Source: Paenimyroides aestuarii (GTDB lineage: Bacteria > Bacteroidota > Bacteroidia > Flavobacteriales > Flavobacteriaceae). From it: 64,000 nucleotides of DNA. A program made the position numbers and the translations under genes. The notes beneath the pieces were generated by a model, which saw only the letters and a program-made list of their open reading frames with translations, was not told the origin of the DNA and did not search any database. Of the stretch, positions 57,031-64,000 are shown piece after piece; the first letter of the stretch is position 1, and every line of letters starts with the position of its first letter. The stretch lies in the NCBI RefSeq assembly GCF_024628805.1, contig NZ_CP102382.1, positions 124,001-188,000 on the forward strand, written 5' to 3'.

Positions 57031-57060
57031 CAAAAATAGCTATTTATCAATGGATTCAAA
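57031..57060 (-). promoter_or_regulatory. promoter of trxB
   Basis: Minus strand TTTG (57060-57057), 18-base spacer, TATTTTTG (57038-57031), 29 bases before the trxB ATG. Confidence 0.6.
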
Positions 57061-57163
57061 AGAAAGTTCTGTTTTAAATAACTATGGTATAATCGATTCG
57101 CTCTATGAGTAAATATTTTTTTATCTTTTTTTAAAATTTTACGCATTAAATAAAAAAAACATG

Positions 57164-57171
57164 TATATTTG
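57164..57171 (+). promoter_or_regulatory. promoter -7 element of tRNA-Pro
   Basis: TATATTTG, 24 bases before the tRNA 5' end. Confidence 0.6.
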
Positions 57172-57194
57172 CACTCGAATTATTGAAAACAATT

Positions 57195-57269
57195 CGGGGT
57201 GTAGCGTAGCCCGGTCATCGCGCCTGGTTTGGGACCAGGAGGTCGCAGGTTCGAATCCTGCCACCCCGA
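57195..57269 (+). tRNA. tRNA-Pro (TGG)
   Basis: Full cloverleaf: acceptor CGGGGTG/CACCCCG, anticodon stem CCTGG/CCAGG around TTTGGGA (anticodon TGG), variable AGGTC, T-arm GCAGG-TTCGAAT-CCTGC, discriminator A, no encoded CCA. It is the only complete tRNA of the array that follows; its 3' half (from 57239) is repeated five more times downstream. Confidence 0.97.
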
Positions 57270-57277
57270 CAAAAAAG

Positions 57278-57304
57278 AGACTTCTAAAATGGAAGTCTTT
57301 TTTT
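57278..57304 (+). terminator. terminator of tRNA-Pro, repeated in every unit
   Basis: AGACTTC and GAAGTCT flank a seven-base loop, followed by seven T residues. Copies recur every 350 bases (57628, 57978, 58328 and 58678). Each lies immediately before a nuclease start codon. Confidence 0.85.
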
Positions 57305-57320
57305 ATTTTAAAACAGTGTT

Positions 57321-57569
57321 ATGTTTTATACTTATATTTTATATAGTACCAAGTCTTTGAAGTATTATGTTGGGCAAACCAATAATTTATCCGACAGAAT
57401 CAATCGGCACAACGCGGCACAACAAATTGCAACTAAAAACGGCATCCCGTGGATTTTAATAACTTATTTTGAATGTCAGTCGAGAAGTGAAGCGGTTCAA
57501 CTCGAAAACAAAATAAAAAAAAGAGGTGCTAAAAGATTTCTTTTTGATATTGGATTTTATGAAATATAA
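57321..57569 (+). CDS. GIY-YIG nuclease, array copy 1
   Basis: 82 residues, a stand-alone GIY-YIG domain (UPF0213/YhbQ-like). Signature Y5-I-L and Y16-V-G18, the arginine R26 in LSDRINRHN, and the metal-binding glutamate E62 in VQLENKIKKRGAKRF are all present, so the fold and active site look complete. Family members are DNA endonucleases or repair-related proteins. The stop codon (TAA 57567-57569) leads straight into the tRNA-like ATCGCG sequence. Only 16 bases separate the preceding terminator from the ATG, so expression may depend on read-through. Confidence 0.9.
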   Translation: MFYTYILYSTKSLKYYVGQTNNLSDRINRHNAAQQIATKNGIPWILITYFECQSRSEAVQLENKIKKRGAKRFLFDIGFYEI

Positions 57570-57620
57570 TCGCGTCCCGCCTGGCGGGAAGGTCGCAGGT
57601 TCGAATCCTGCCACCCCGAC
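57570..57620 (+). other. tRNA-Pro 3' half with hairpin replacing the anticodon arm
   Basis: CGCG, then TCCCGCCTGGCGGGA (perfect inverted repeat around one T), then AGGTC and the unchanged T-arm and acceptor 3' strand of tRNA-Pro. The 5' half (acceptor strand and most of the D-arm) is missing, so it is not a tRNA gene. Equivalent copies lie at 57920-57970, 58270-58320, 58620-58670 and 58970-59020. Confidence 0.85.
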
Positions 57621-57670
57621 AAAAAAGAGACTTCTAAAATGGAAGTCTTTTTTTATTTTAAAACAGTGTT

Positions 57671-57919
57671 ATGTTTTATACTTATATTTTATATAGTACC
57701 AAGTCTTTGAAGTATTATGTTGGGCAAACCAATAATTTATCCGACAGAATCAATCGGCACAACGCGGCACAACAAATTGCAACTAAAAACGGCATCCCGT
57801 GGATTTTAATAACTTATTTTGAATGTCAGTCGAGAAGTGAAGCGGTTCAACTCGAAAACAAAATAAAAAAAAGAGGTGCTAAAAGATTTCTTTTTGATAT
57901 TGGATTTTATGAAATATAA
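57671..57919 (+). CDS. GIY-YIG nuclease, array copy 2
   Basis: 82 residues, identical in protein sequence to copy 1, with the same GIY-YIG, Arg26 and Glu62 residues. Flanked upstream by a tRNA-Pro 3' half plus terminator and downstream by the hairpin and the next tRNA half. Confidence 0.9.
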   Translation: MFYTYILYSTKSLKYYVGQTNNLSDRINRHNAAQQIATKNGIPWILITYFECQSRSEAVQLENKIKKRGAKRFLFDIGFYEI

Positions 57920-58020
57920 TCGCGTCCCGCCTGGCGGGAAGGTCGCAGGTTCGAATCCTGCCACCCCGACAAAAAAGAGACTTCTAAAATGGAAGTCTTT
58001 TTTTATTTTAAAACAGTGTT

Positions 58021-58269
58021 ATGTTTTATACTTATATTTTATATAGTACCAAGTCTTTGAAGTATTATGTTGGGCAAACCAATAATTTATCCGACAGAAT
58101 CAATCGGCACAACGCGGCACAACAAATTGCAACTAAAAACGGCATCCCGTGGATTTTAATAACTTATTTTGAATGTCAGTCGAGAAGTGAAGCGGTTCAA
58201 CTCGAAAACAAAATAAAAAAAAGAGGTGCTAAAAGATTTCTTTTTGATATTGGATTTTATGAAATATAA
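58021..58269 (+). CDS. GIY-YIG nuclease, array copy 3
   Basis: 82 residues, identical in protein sequence to copies 1 and 2, in the same context. Confidence 0.9.
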   Translation: MFYTYILYSTKSLKYYVGQTNNLSDRINRHNAAQQIATKNGIPWILITYFECQSRSEAVQLENKIKKRGAKRFLFDIGFYEI

Positions 58270-58370
58270 TCGCGTCCCGCCTGGCGGGAAGGTCGCAGGT
58301 TCGAATCCTGCCACCCCGACAAAAAAGAGACTTCTAAAATGGAAGTCTTTTTTTATTTTAAAACAGTGTT

Positions 58371-58619
58371 ATGTTTTATACTTATATTTTATATAGTACC
58401 AAGTCTTTGAAGTATTATGTTGGGCAAACCAATAATTTATCCGACAGAATCAATCGGCACAACACGGCACAACAAATTGCAACTAAAAACGGCATCCCGT
58501 GGATTTTAATAACTTATTTTGAATGTCAGTCGAGAAGTGAAGCGGTTCAACTCGAAAACAAAATAAAAAAAAGAGGTGCTAAAAGATTTCTTTTTGATAT
58601 TGGATTTTATGAAATATAA
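58371..58619 (+). CDS. GIY-YIG nuclease, array copy 4
   Basis: 82 residues; differs from copies 1-3 by A32T (one G to A change, AACGCGG to AACACGG). The active-site residues are kept. Sharing this change with copy 5 shows the order of amplification. Confidence 0.9.
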   Translation: MFYTYILYSTKSLKYYVGQTNNLSDRINRHNTAQQIATKNGIPWILITYFECQSRSEAVQLENKIKKRGAKRFLFDIGFYEI

Positions 58620-58720
58620 TCGCGTCCCGCCTGGCGGGAAGGTCGCAGGTTCGAATCCTGCCACCCCGACAAAAAAGAGACTTCTAAAATGGAAGTCTTT
58701 TTTTATTTTAAAACAGTGTT

Positions 58721-58969
58721 ATGTTTTATACTTATATTTTATATAGTACCAAGTCTTTGAAGTATTATGTTGGGCAAACCAATAATTTATCCGACAGAAT
58801 CAATCGGCACAACACGGCACAACAAATTGCAACTAAAAACGGCATCCCGTGGATTTTAATAACTTATTTTGAATGTCAGTCGAGAAGTGAAGCGGTTCAA
58901 CTCGAAAACAAAATAAAAAAAAGAGGTGGTAAAAGATTTCTTTTTGATATTGGATTTTATGAAATATAA
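58721..58969 (+). CDS. GIY-YIG nuclease, array copy 5
   Basis: 82 residues; has A32T, shared with copy 4, and A70G, unique to this copy. Active-site residues are kept. It is the most distal and most diverged copy, next to the terminal tRNA half. Confidence 0.9.
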   Translation: MFYTYILYSTKSLKYYVGQTNNLSDRINRHNTAQQIATKNGIPWILITYFECQSRSEAVQLENKIKKRGGKRFLFDIGFYEI

Positions 58970-59020
58970 TCGCGTCCCGCCTGGCGGGAAGGTCACAGGT
59001 TCGAATCCTGCCACCCCGAC
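58970..59020 (+). other. terminal tRNA-Pro 3' half with a T-stem mutation
   Basis: Same hairpin and 3' half as the others, but the T-stem has ACAGG instead of GCAGG, breaking one pair. The bases after it (AACACTTGCAC) are unlike those after every other copy, so this is the right-hand boundary of the array and may be the original tRNA 3' end displaced by the insertion. Confidence 0.75.
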
Positions 59021-59044
59021 AACACTTGCACTAAGTGAAGTCAT

Positions 59045-59078
59045 AAACCCGCAAATTCTAAGGATTTGCGGTTTTTTT
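59045..59078 (+). terminator. terminator after the array
   Basis: AAACCCGCAAAT and ATTTGCGGTTT form a hairpin followed by seven T residues; it probably ended the ancestral tRNA-Pro transcript. Confidence 0.8.
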
Positions 59079-59203
59079 GTTTTTATTTCATATCAAAATA
59101 TCCCAGTTTATATCAACCTATCCGTGAGCGATTAAGTGAGTAATACTTTTAAATTGTTCTAAAAAGGGGTAAGTTTACAGTTTCTTTAATGTTAATTTAA
59201 ACA

Positions 59204-59236
59204 AAAAACCTCAAACTTTTCAGCTTGAGGTTTTTC
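59204..59236 (-). terminator. terminator of dnaK
   Basis: Minus strand AAACCTCAAGC and TTTGAGGTTT form a hairpin with a T-run just after the dnaK stop. Confidence 0.85.
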
Positions 59237-59255
59237 GTATTTATGAAAAAAATTA

Positions 59256-61148
59256 CTATTTCACTTCTTCGTAATCTACGTCTTGGGTAGCATCGCCACT
59301 GTCTTGTGTTGGCTCAGCTTGTGATGCACCACCCTGTTGTGTGTCTGCTTGGGCTTTGTACATTTCTTCTGAAGCTGCCTTCCAAGCTTCGTTGATTTTG
59401 TCTAAAGCCGGTTGAATTGTTTCTACATTACGAGTTTCGTAAGCTTTTTTCAATTCTTCCAATGCGCCTTCGATATTCGATTTGTTACCATCTGATAATT
59501 TATCACCAAACTCTTTCAATTGCTTTTCGGTTTGGAAAATCATTCCGTCTGCTTCGTTTAATTTATCGGCAGTTTCTTTCGCTTTTTTGTCGCTTTCTGC
59601 GTTTGCTTCTGCTTCTTTCTTCATTCGTTCGATTTCCTCTGCTGTTAATCCAGAAGAAGCTTCAATACGAATATCGTGTGATTTACCTGTGCCTTTATCA
59701 GTTGCCGATACTTTAATGATACCGTTTGCATCAATATCAAAAGTAACTTCAATTTGTGGCACTCCGCGTTGTGCTGGTGGAATTCCGTCTAAATGGAAAC
59801 GACCAATTGTATTGTTATCATTTGCCATTGGGCGTTCTCCTTGCAACACGTGAATTTCTACCGATGGTTGGTTATCTACCGCTGTTGAAAACACTTGCGA
59901 TTTTTTGGTAGGAATGGTTGTGTTCGACTCAATTAATTTTGTAAAAACACCACCCATTGTTTCAATTCCTAATGATAAAGGTGTAACGTCTAACAACAAT
60001 ACATCTTTCACATCGCCTGTTAAAACACCTCCTTGAATAGCTGCTCCTAAAGCAACAACTTCGTCTGGATTTACGCCTTTTGATGGTTTTTTTCCAAAGA
60101 ATTTTTCTACGTGTTCTTGAATTACAGGAATACGTGTTGATCCACCTACCAAGATTACCTCATCGATATCTGAGATGGATAACCCTGCATCTTGTAATGC
60201 TTTTTTACATGGTTCCATTGAACGACGTACTAAATCGTCTGCTAATTGCTCAAATTTTGCACGAGTTAATGTTTGCACCAAGTGTTTTGGTCCTGTAGCT
60301 GTAGCAGTTACATACGGTAAGTTGATTTCCGTTTGAGCTGAAGAAGACAATTCGATTTTCGCTTTTTCTGCTGCTTCTTTTAAACGTTGAAGTGCCATTG
60401 GATCTTGGCGTAAATCTACACCTTCAGCTGCATTAAATTCGTTTGCTAACCAATTAATGATTACTTGGTCAAAATCGTCACCTCCTAAATGCGTGTCTCC
60501 GTTTGTTGATAATACTTCAAAAACACCGTCACCTAATTCTAAGATCGAGATATCAAAAGTACCACCACCTAAATCGTAAACTGCAATCTTTTTGTCTTGG
60601 CTGCCTTTATCCAAACCGTAAGCCAATGCTGCAGCAGTAGGTTCGTTGATAATACGCATTACTTCTAACCCAGCAATTTGTCCGGCTTCTTTAGTAGCTT
60701 GGCGTTGTGCATCGTTAAAATATGCAGGAACGGTAATCACCGCTTGCGTAACTGTTTGGCCCAAATAATCTTCAGCAGTTTTCTTCATTTTTTGAAGCGT
60801 CATTGCCGATAATTCTTGTGGAGTGTACAAACGTCCGTCCACATCAACGCGCGGGGTATCGTTGTCACCTTTTACTACTTTGTATGCTGTATGCTCTAAT
60901 TCTTTTTGAACTTCAGAGAATTTTTCACCCATAAAACGTTTAATAGACGCTATGGTTTTTGTAGGGTTTGTTACCGCTTGGCGTTTTGCAGGGTCACCCA
61001 CTTTAATTTCACCGCCTTCTACAAAAGCAATTACAGACGGTGTTGTTCTTTTACCTTCTGCATTTGGAATAACCACTGCTTCATTACCTTCCATTACAGC
61101 AACACAAGAGTTGGTAGTTCCTAAGTCAATTCCAATAATCTTACTCAT
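59256..61148 (-). CDS. dnaK: chaperone protein DnaK (Hsp70)
   Basis: Start taken at 61148 ([21 protein letters not shown]); an upstream in-frame ATG would add 16 basic residues. 630 residues. The ATPase domain carries [26 protein letters not shown] and [14 protein letters not shown]; the linker [15 protein letters not shown] and substrate-binding domain follow, with a Q/G-rich C-terminal tail ending DYEEVK. It folds and protects cytosolic proteins. No dnaJ or grpE is adjacent, so it is a single-gene unit. Confidence 0.97.
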   Translation of the reverse strand: MSKIIGIDLGTTNSCVAVMEGNEAVVIPNAEGKRTTPSVIAFVEGGEIKVGDPAKRQAVTNPTKTIASIKRFMGEKFSEVQKELEHTAYKVVKGDNDTPRVDVDGRLYTPQELSAMTLQKMKKTAEDYLGQTVTQAVITVPAYFNDAQRQATKEAGQIAGLEVMRIINEPTAAALAYGLDKGSQDKKIAVYDLGGGTFDISILELGDGVFEVLSTNGDTHLGGDDFDQVIINWLANEFNAAEGVDLRQDPMALQRLKEAAEKAKIELSSSAQTEINLPYVTATATGPKHLVQTLTRAKFEQLADDLVRRSMEPCKKALQDAGLSISDIDEVILVGGSTRIPVIQEHVEKFFGKKPSKGVNPDEVVALGAAIQGGVLTGDVKDVLLLDVTPLSLGIETMGGVFTKLIESNTTIPTKKSQVFSTAVDNQPSVEIHVLQGERPMANDNNTIGRFHLDGIPPAQRGVPQIEVTFDIDANGIIKVSATDKGTGKSHDIRIEASSGLTAEEIERMKKEAEANAESDKKAKETADKLNEADGMIFQTEKQLKEFGDKLSDGNKSNIEGALEELKKAYETRNVETIQPALDKINEAWKAASEEMYKAQADTQQGGASQAEPTQDSGDATQDVDYEEVK

Positions 61149-61237
61149 ATCTTTTATATTCTTTATTTTGTACTTTATTTTTTGTGATTCATTCACGCTT
61201 TTGTATTAGTCAATTGTTGTGCCTAACTTAAAAAGCA

Positions 61238-61275
61238 TAAAAAAATGTCAGAAAAAGTAGATTTTCTGACATTAT
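61238..61275 (-). terminator. terminator of the T9SS cargo gene
   Basis: AATGTCAGAAAA and TTTTCTGACATT form a perfect stem with a T-run on the minus strand, between this gene and dnaK. Confidence 0.8.
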
Positions 61276-61318
61276 TAAACTGTATTAAAGGTTACATTAT
61301 GACATATTGACACAATTA

Positions 61319-63091
61319 TTACTTAACAATTATCTTATGTGACTTGATAATTTCATCATTTCGATAAAATGAAATAGCATAAACACCTGCTGCAACGTTT
61401 ATTAAAACCTCATTTTTTTGTTGGGCTACCTTATCTTCAAAGATTTTTCTCCCCGCTTCATCAAATATTTTGTAAGTGGTTCCGAACAAATACCCATCAA
61501 CTTCAATAATAAATTGACCATTAGAAGGATTTGGATAAATGGCTAAACGTAAATTTGGATTAGTACCAGTACCTGGCTGCTCTATTTCGTCTTCATTAAT
61601 TTCAGCGTTATTAAACATCGCTACATATTGAGATATTCCCCCCGCATTTCCCATAGGTGCAGGATTCTTTGCTGGGAGAAAAATTTCATATTCTGGTATT
61701 TCAGCATCAACATAACTATACATTCCGTATGTTATCAATTTTGAGCTTTTTTGATTCATATACATATGTGTATAAATTCCTTGTAATGTATGAATTTTTT
61801 TTACAGAAGTTTCATCAAAACTAATTAAAGCTGATGAATAATTATCATTCAAATTAATTTTTTCTCCATTTGATAAAGCAAATTCTCCCGAACCTCTTAA
61901 AGCAGCATATTTTATCCCCTCTTTATAATAGAACTCTCTAATAAAAGCGCTACCGTTATTAGATTTCAAAATTTTAATCCATTCAACTTTTCCATCTAAA
62001 TTATATTTTCCTATAAAAGGAGTATTTAAATCTCCATTTACTTCTTTATTAGATTGATAATTGATTGGTGAACCTATGATATTTAGATTTTTATTTCCTG
62101 TAAAATTTCCTCCTATATAAAGATAATTTTTAGTACTAATTAATAATCCTCGTGGCTCTTCAAAGGAAAGTTTTTGTCCCCAAATATATTTACCATTTCT
62201 ATCAATTTTTACGATAAAAGCATTAGTATCAAAAATTTCAGGTGCGATTAAGTCCGATGTTACAATATTTTCACCAATACTTGGATCTAAGTCTAATTTT
62301 CCTCTAAACGAACCAGTTATATAAACGTTTTCATCTCCATCAATATCAAACGTAAAACACTCTGCATAATCTGTTTCAAAAGTAAAATAATTAAGAATAC
62401 TGTAGTTTTTAGAATAATTAATATAAAAAACCGTTGAACCTTCCCTAGAAATCTCGTAAACTTTTGAGCGATTTTTTATATCAAAATTAACATTTCCCAT
62501 AAAACTCCCGCCTATATGAAATGCACCACTATTATCAACAATAAAATTACTTATAGATAAAAAGCCACCACCCATTGAAAAAAAATACATTTTATTAGCA
62601 TTTTTAAATTTTCCATCCAAATCATACTCTAAAATAACTAAATCTCGATTTCCATCAGGATAAATCTTGTAATTTCCTTTATCAAAATCAGGAGCTATCC
62701 CGTTTCTATAAAATTTACCCACAATATATATTTTGTTAAGATATAGTTTAGTTTTCTCAATAGTAAAAAACTCACTTGTTCCAGGATTTTCAATTGGTGT
62801 CCCTTTAACCCATAATAAATTCCCCTCTAAATCGTACTTTATTATACCATAACCTTTCGTTGGATTTCCTGTACTTGGATGCTTAAAAATGTATTCTTGA
62901 TTTTCTTTAAAATCTAAATCTTGATTCTCTCCAAAAGCACCAATGTAATACACACCATTATTGTCATCGAAATGCCAATCTCCGTTTAATGTCTTAGCAG
63001 ATGCTGTTCCATACCACTCCAAATTAGGTTGCGCAAACAAACCATTAATAAAAAAGCAGTAAATAAAAATTAAAAGTATTTTTTTTATCAT
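61319..63091 (-). CDS. secreted protein with T9SS type A sorting domain
   Basis: 590 residues. Signal peptide (ILLIFIYCFFINGLFAQ), then a beta-propeller-like region of repeated motifs with Y-L-G-N-W/ GKYIWGQKLSF, DENVYITGSFRGKLDLDPSIG and YLYIGGNFTGNKNLN, like the SBBP (seven-bladed beta-propeller) repeats of secreted flavobacterial proteins. Residues about 515-590 (RLAIYPNPSNGQFIIEVDG ... GVYAISFYRNDEIIKSHKIIVK) are a type A C-terminal sorting signal, so it is exported by the T9SS and cleaved by a PorU-type sortase such as the one encoded at 20616. Function of the propeller is unknown. Confidence 0.88.
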   Translation of the reverse strand: MIKKILLIFIYCFFINGLFAQPNLEWYGTASAKTLNGDWHFDDNNGVYYIGAFGENQDLDFKENQEYIFKHPSTGNPTKGYGIIKYDLEGNLLWVKGTPIENPGTSEFFTIEKTKLYLNKIYIVGKFYRNGIAPDFDKGNYKIYPDGNRDLVILEYDLDGKFKNANKMYFFSMGGGFLSISNFIVDNSGAFHIGGSFMGNVNFDIKNRSKVYEISREGSTVFYINYSKNYSILNYFTFETDYAECFTFDIDGDENVYITGSFRGKLDLDPSIGENIVTSDLIAPEIFDTNAFIVKIDRNGKYIWGQKLSFEEPRGLLISTKNYLYIGGNFTGNKNLNIIGSPINYQSNKEVNGDLNTPFIGKYNLDGKVEWIKILKSNNGSAFIREFYYKEGIKYAALRGSGEFALSNGEKINLNDNYSSALISFDETSVKKIHTLQGIYTHMYMNQKSSKLITYGMYSYVDAEIPEYEIFLPAKNPAPMGNAGGISQYVAMFNNAEINEDEIEQPGTGTNPNLRLAIYPNPSNGQFIIEVDGYLFGTTYKIFDEAGRKIFEDKVAQQKNEVLINVAAGVYAISFYRNDEIIKSHKIIVK

Positions 63092-63223
63092 AATTTACAC
63101 ATTTAACTGATTAATAAGTGAATAAACTCTTGAAATTTAAGAAATTTATTTTAAAATATCAAGACAAAAAATAATTCACATATAATTTCGTAACTTCGCT
63201 TTATTAATTTGTTAAGATTCAAT

Positions 63224-64000
63224 ATGGAATATATTTCGGTTTTCGATATGTTAAAAATTGGCGTTGGCCCATCCAGTTCGCATACTCTAGGTCCGTGGAG
63301 AGCTGCGGAACGCTTTATTGCAGAATTGAAGCATTTGGATATTTTTGATAAAACAGAACGAATTACCGTTGATTTATATGGATCCTTGTCGTTAACTGGT
63401 ATTGGTCACGCTACCGATTTGGCCGTGATGCTAGGATTGAGTGGTGCCGATCCTGAATATGTTCCTGTTGAAGCCATTTCAGAAATTATTGATACTATTA
63501 AAAACACTCATTTTTTAAACTTGGGTGGTACTCAAAAAATTGCTTTTAATCCAGCCAAACAAATTGTTTTTAATAAAGACTTTTTGCCCTTTCACGCCAA
63601 TGGATTAACATTTACTGCTTTTTATGAAGATCAAAATCATGAAGCTACTTTTTATTCAATAGGTGGTGGTTTTGTGGTGAAAGAAACAGCCGATACAGAC
63701 ACAACCAATGAAAAATCGAAAATTGATTTTCCGTTTGCTGTGGACAATGCCAATGAACTGCTTGCTTTTTGTGTCAAAGAAAATAAATCAATTTCTGAAA
63801 TTGTTTATGAAAACGAATTAATGTTGCGCAGCCCCGAAGAAATAGACCGAGAACTAATGCGGATTTGGAACACCATGTTAGAGTGCATTTATATTGGTTG
63901 CCATACCGAAGGAACACTTCCAGGCGGATTAAACGTGCGTAGAAGAGCGTATGATACTTATCAAAAATTAAAAGGCGATTTTTCTTATAACACCCCCGAA
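63224..64000 (+). CDS. sdaA: L-serine ammonia-lyase, 5' part (runs off the window)
   Basis: 259 codons are open to the window edge. The start MEYISVFDMLKIGVGPSSSHTLGPWRAAERF is the beta-domain signature of iron-sulfur L-serine dehydratase, and HATDLAVMLGLSG, FYSIGGGFVVKE and PGGLNVRRRAYDTYQKL follow as in single-chain SdaA. It deaminates serine to pyruvate and ammonia using a 4Fe-4S cluster; the cluster cysteines lie beyond the window. Start at the ATG at 63224. Confidence 0.93.
   Translation, partial: MEYISVFDMLKIGVGPSSSHTLGPWRAAERFIAELKHLDIFDKTERITVDLYGSLSLTGIGHATDLAVMLGLSGADPEYVPVEAISEIIDTIKNTHFLNLGGTQKIAFNPAKQIVFNKDFLPFHANGLTFTAFYEDQNHEATFYSIGGGFVVKETADTDTTNEKSKIDFPFAVDNANELLAFCVKENKSISEIVYENELMLRSPEEIDRELMRIWNTMLECIYIGCHTEGTLPGGLNVRRRAYDTYQKLKGDFSYNTPE

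Larger units (their letters stand above)
57240..58989 (+). repeat. five tandem 350-bp units: tRNA-Pro 3' half, terminator, GIY-YIG gene, hairpin
   Basis: Exact 350-bp periodicity: 57240-57589, 57590-57939, 57940-58289, 58290-58639, 58640-58989, then a final tRNA 3' half to 59020. Copies 1-3 look identical; copies 4 and 5 share one base change in the nuclease gene and copy 5 has a second. Each unit has the tRNA T-arm and acceptor 3' strand, a terminator hairpin, the nuclease gene, ATCGCG (matching tRNA-Pro positions before the anticodon arm) and TCCCGCCTGGCGGGA where the anticodon arm should be. Near identity means recent amplification or strong homogenisation; copy number in the assembly may be wrong. 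Confidence 0.95.

Noticed and set aside
57161-57346. Short frame reading through tRNA-Pro (61 codons)
   Set aside because: It is the translation of the tRNA itself and its terminator; no ribosome-binding or family support.
57240-59020. CRISPR array
   Set aside because: The units are 350 bp and repeat completely, genes included; there are no short repeats with varied spacers and no cas genes.
57195-59020. Integrated prophage or island at tRNA-Pro
   Set aside because: No integrase, phage or plasmid genes lie between the full tRNA and the terminal tRNA half; only the repeat units do.
58856-59135. Frames on both strands over the last unit and its tail
   Set aside because: They translate the hairpin and tRNA half antisense or out of frame to the nuclease gene.

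Overview
The window is a low-GC chromosomal segment from a member of the Flavobacteriaceae (Bacteroidota), probably near Flavobacterium or Myroides. The evidence is: contiguous type IX secretion and gliding genes (porV, porU, gldJ) in the order known from Flavobacterium johnsoniae; a protein with a T9SS type A sorting tail; a HmuY/TonB-receptor heme locus; the long form of GAPDH; promoters matching the Bacteroidota consensus (TTTG-N18/19-TAnnTTTG); and rRNA leaders with a boxA-like GTTCATTGACATATTG element. The genus is an inference only.

Layout. 1-2131: the tail of a DUF4293 gene and an IS1182-type insertion sequence whose transposase is broken by a +1 frameshift. 2540-5524: an SDR reductase, a two-gene unit (a thioredoxin-fold protein lacking its cysteines, directly followed by a small tyrosine-phosphatase-like protein) and a conserved hypothetical. 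5616-10329: ribosomal proteins L27 and L21, a pair of M16 zinc-peptidase-family proteins and a small lipoprotein. 10330-17335: a minus-strand rRNA operon (16S, tRNA-Ile, tRNA-Ala, 23S, 5S) with an upstream tRNA-Val, set among unusual repeats. 17340-26305: ugd, cdd, and the T9SS/gliding block porV-porU-gldJ. 26304-34273: a lysozyme-like protein and a divergent heme-uptake locus (HmuY and TonB receptor against ABC transporter plus HmuS) around a palindromic operator. 34287-41460: an RND efflux operon, an IS5-type element inserted just upstream of it, and a small secreted protein. 41575-57002: housekeeping genes (mltG, GNAT, dapF, HtrA-type protease, gap, thioredoxin-like, FMN-binding glutamate synthase-like, fatty-acid hydroxylase, fabH, S9 peptidase, ABC ATPase, trxB). 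57195-59020: tRNA-Pro followed by a tandem array of GIY-YIG nuclease genes. 59256-64000: dnaK, a T9SS cargo protein and the start of sdaA.

The most unusual content is a set of arrays attached to the 3' ends of structural RNA genes. (i) tRNA-Pro is followed by five nearly identical 350-bp units. Each holds the 3' half of tRNA-Pro, a terminator, an 82-codon GIY-YIG nuclease gene and a GC-rich hairpin sitting exactly where the tRNA anticodon arm should be. (ii) tRNA-Ala, in the 16S-23S spacer, is followed by three 80-bp units with the 3' half of tRNA-Ala and a near-identical hairpin but no nuclease gene. (iii) 5S rRNA is followed by three 113-119-bp units that repeat its last bases and its terminator. 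The tRNA-Pro and tRNA-Ala arrays share GCGTCCCGC...GGCGGGAAGGTC although their tRNA parts differ. This points to one family of element that targets RNA-gene 3' halves, possibly mobilised by the GIY-YIG nuclease. That model is inference; the repeat structure is read directly from the sequence.

The remaining genes are mostly ordinary core functions. Terminator hairpins separate most transcription units, and several promoters can be placed by the TAnnTTTG element.
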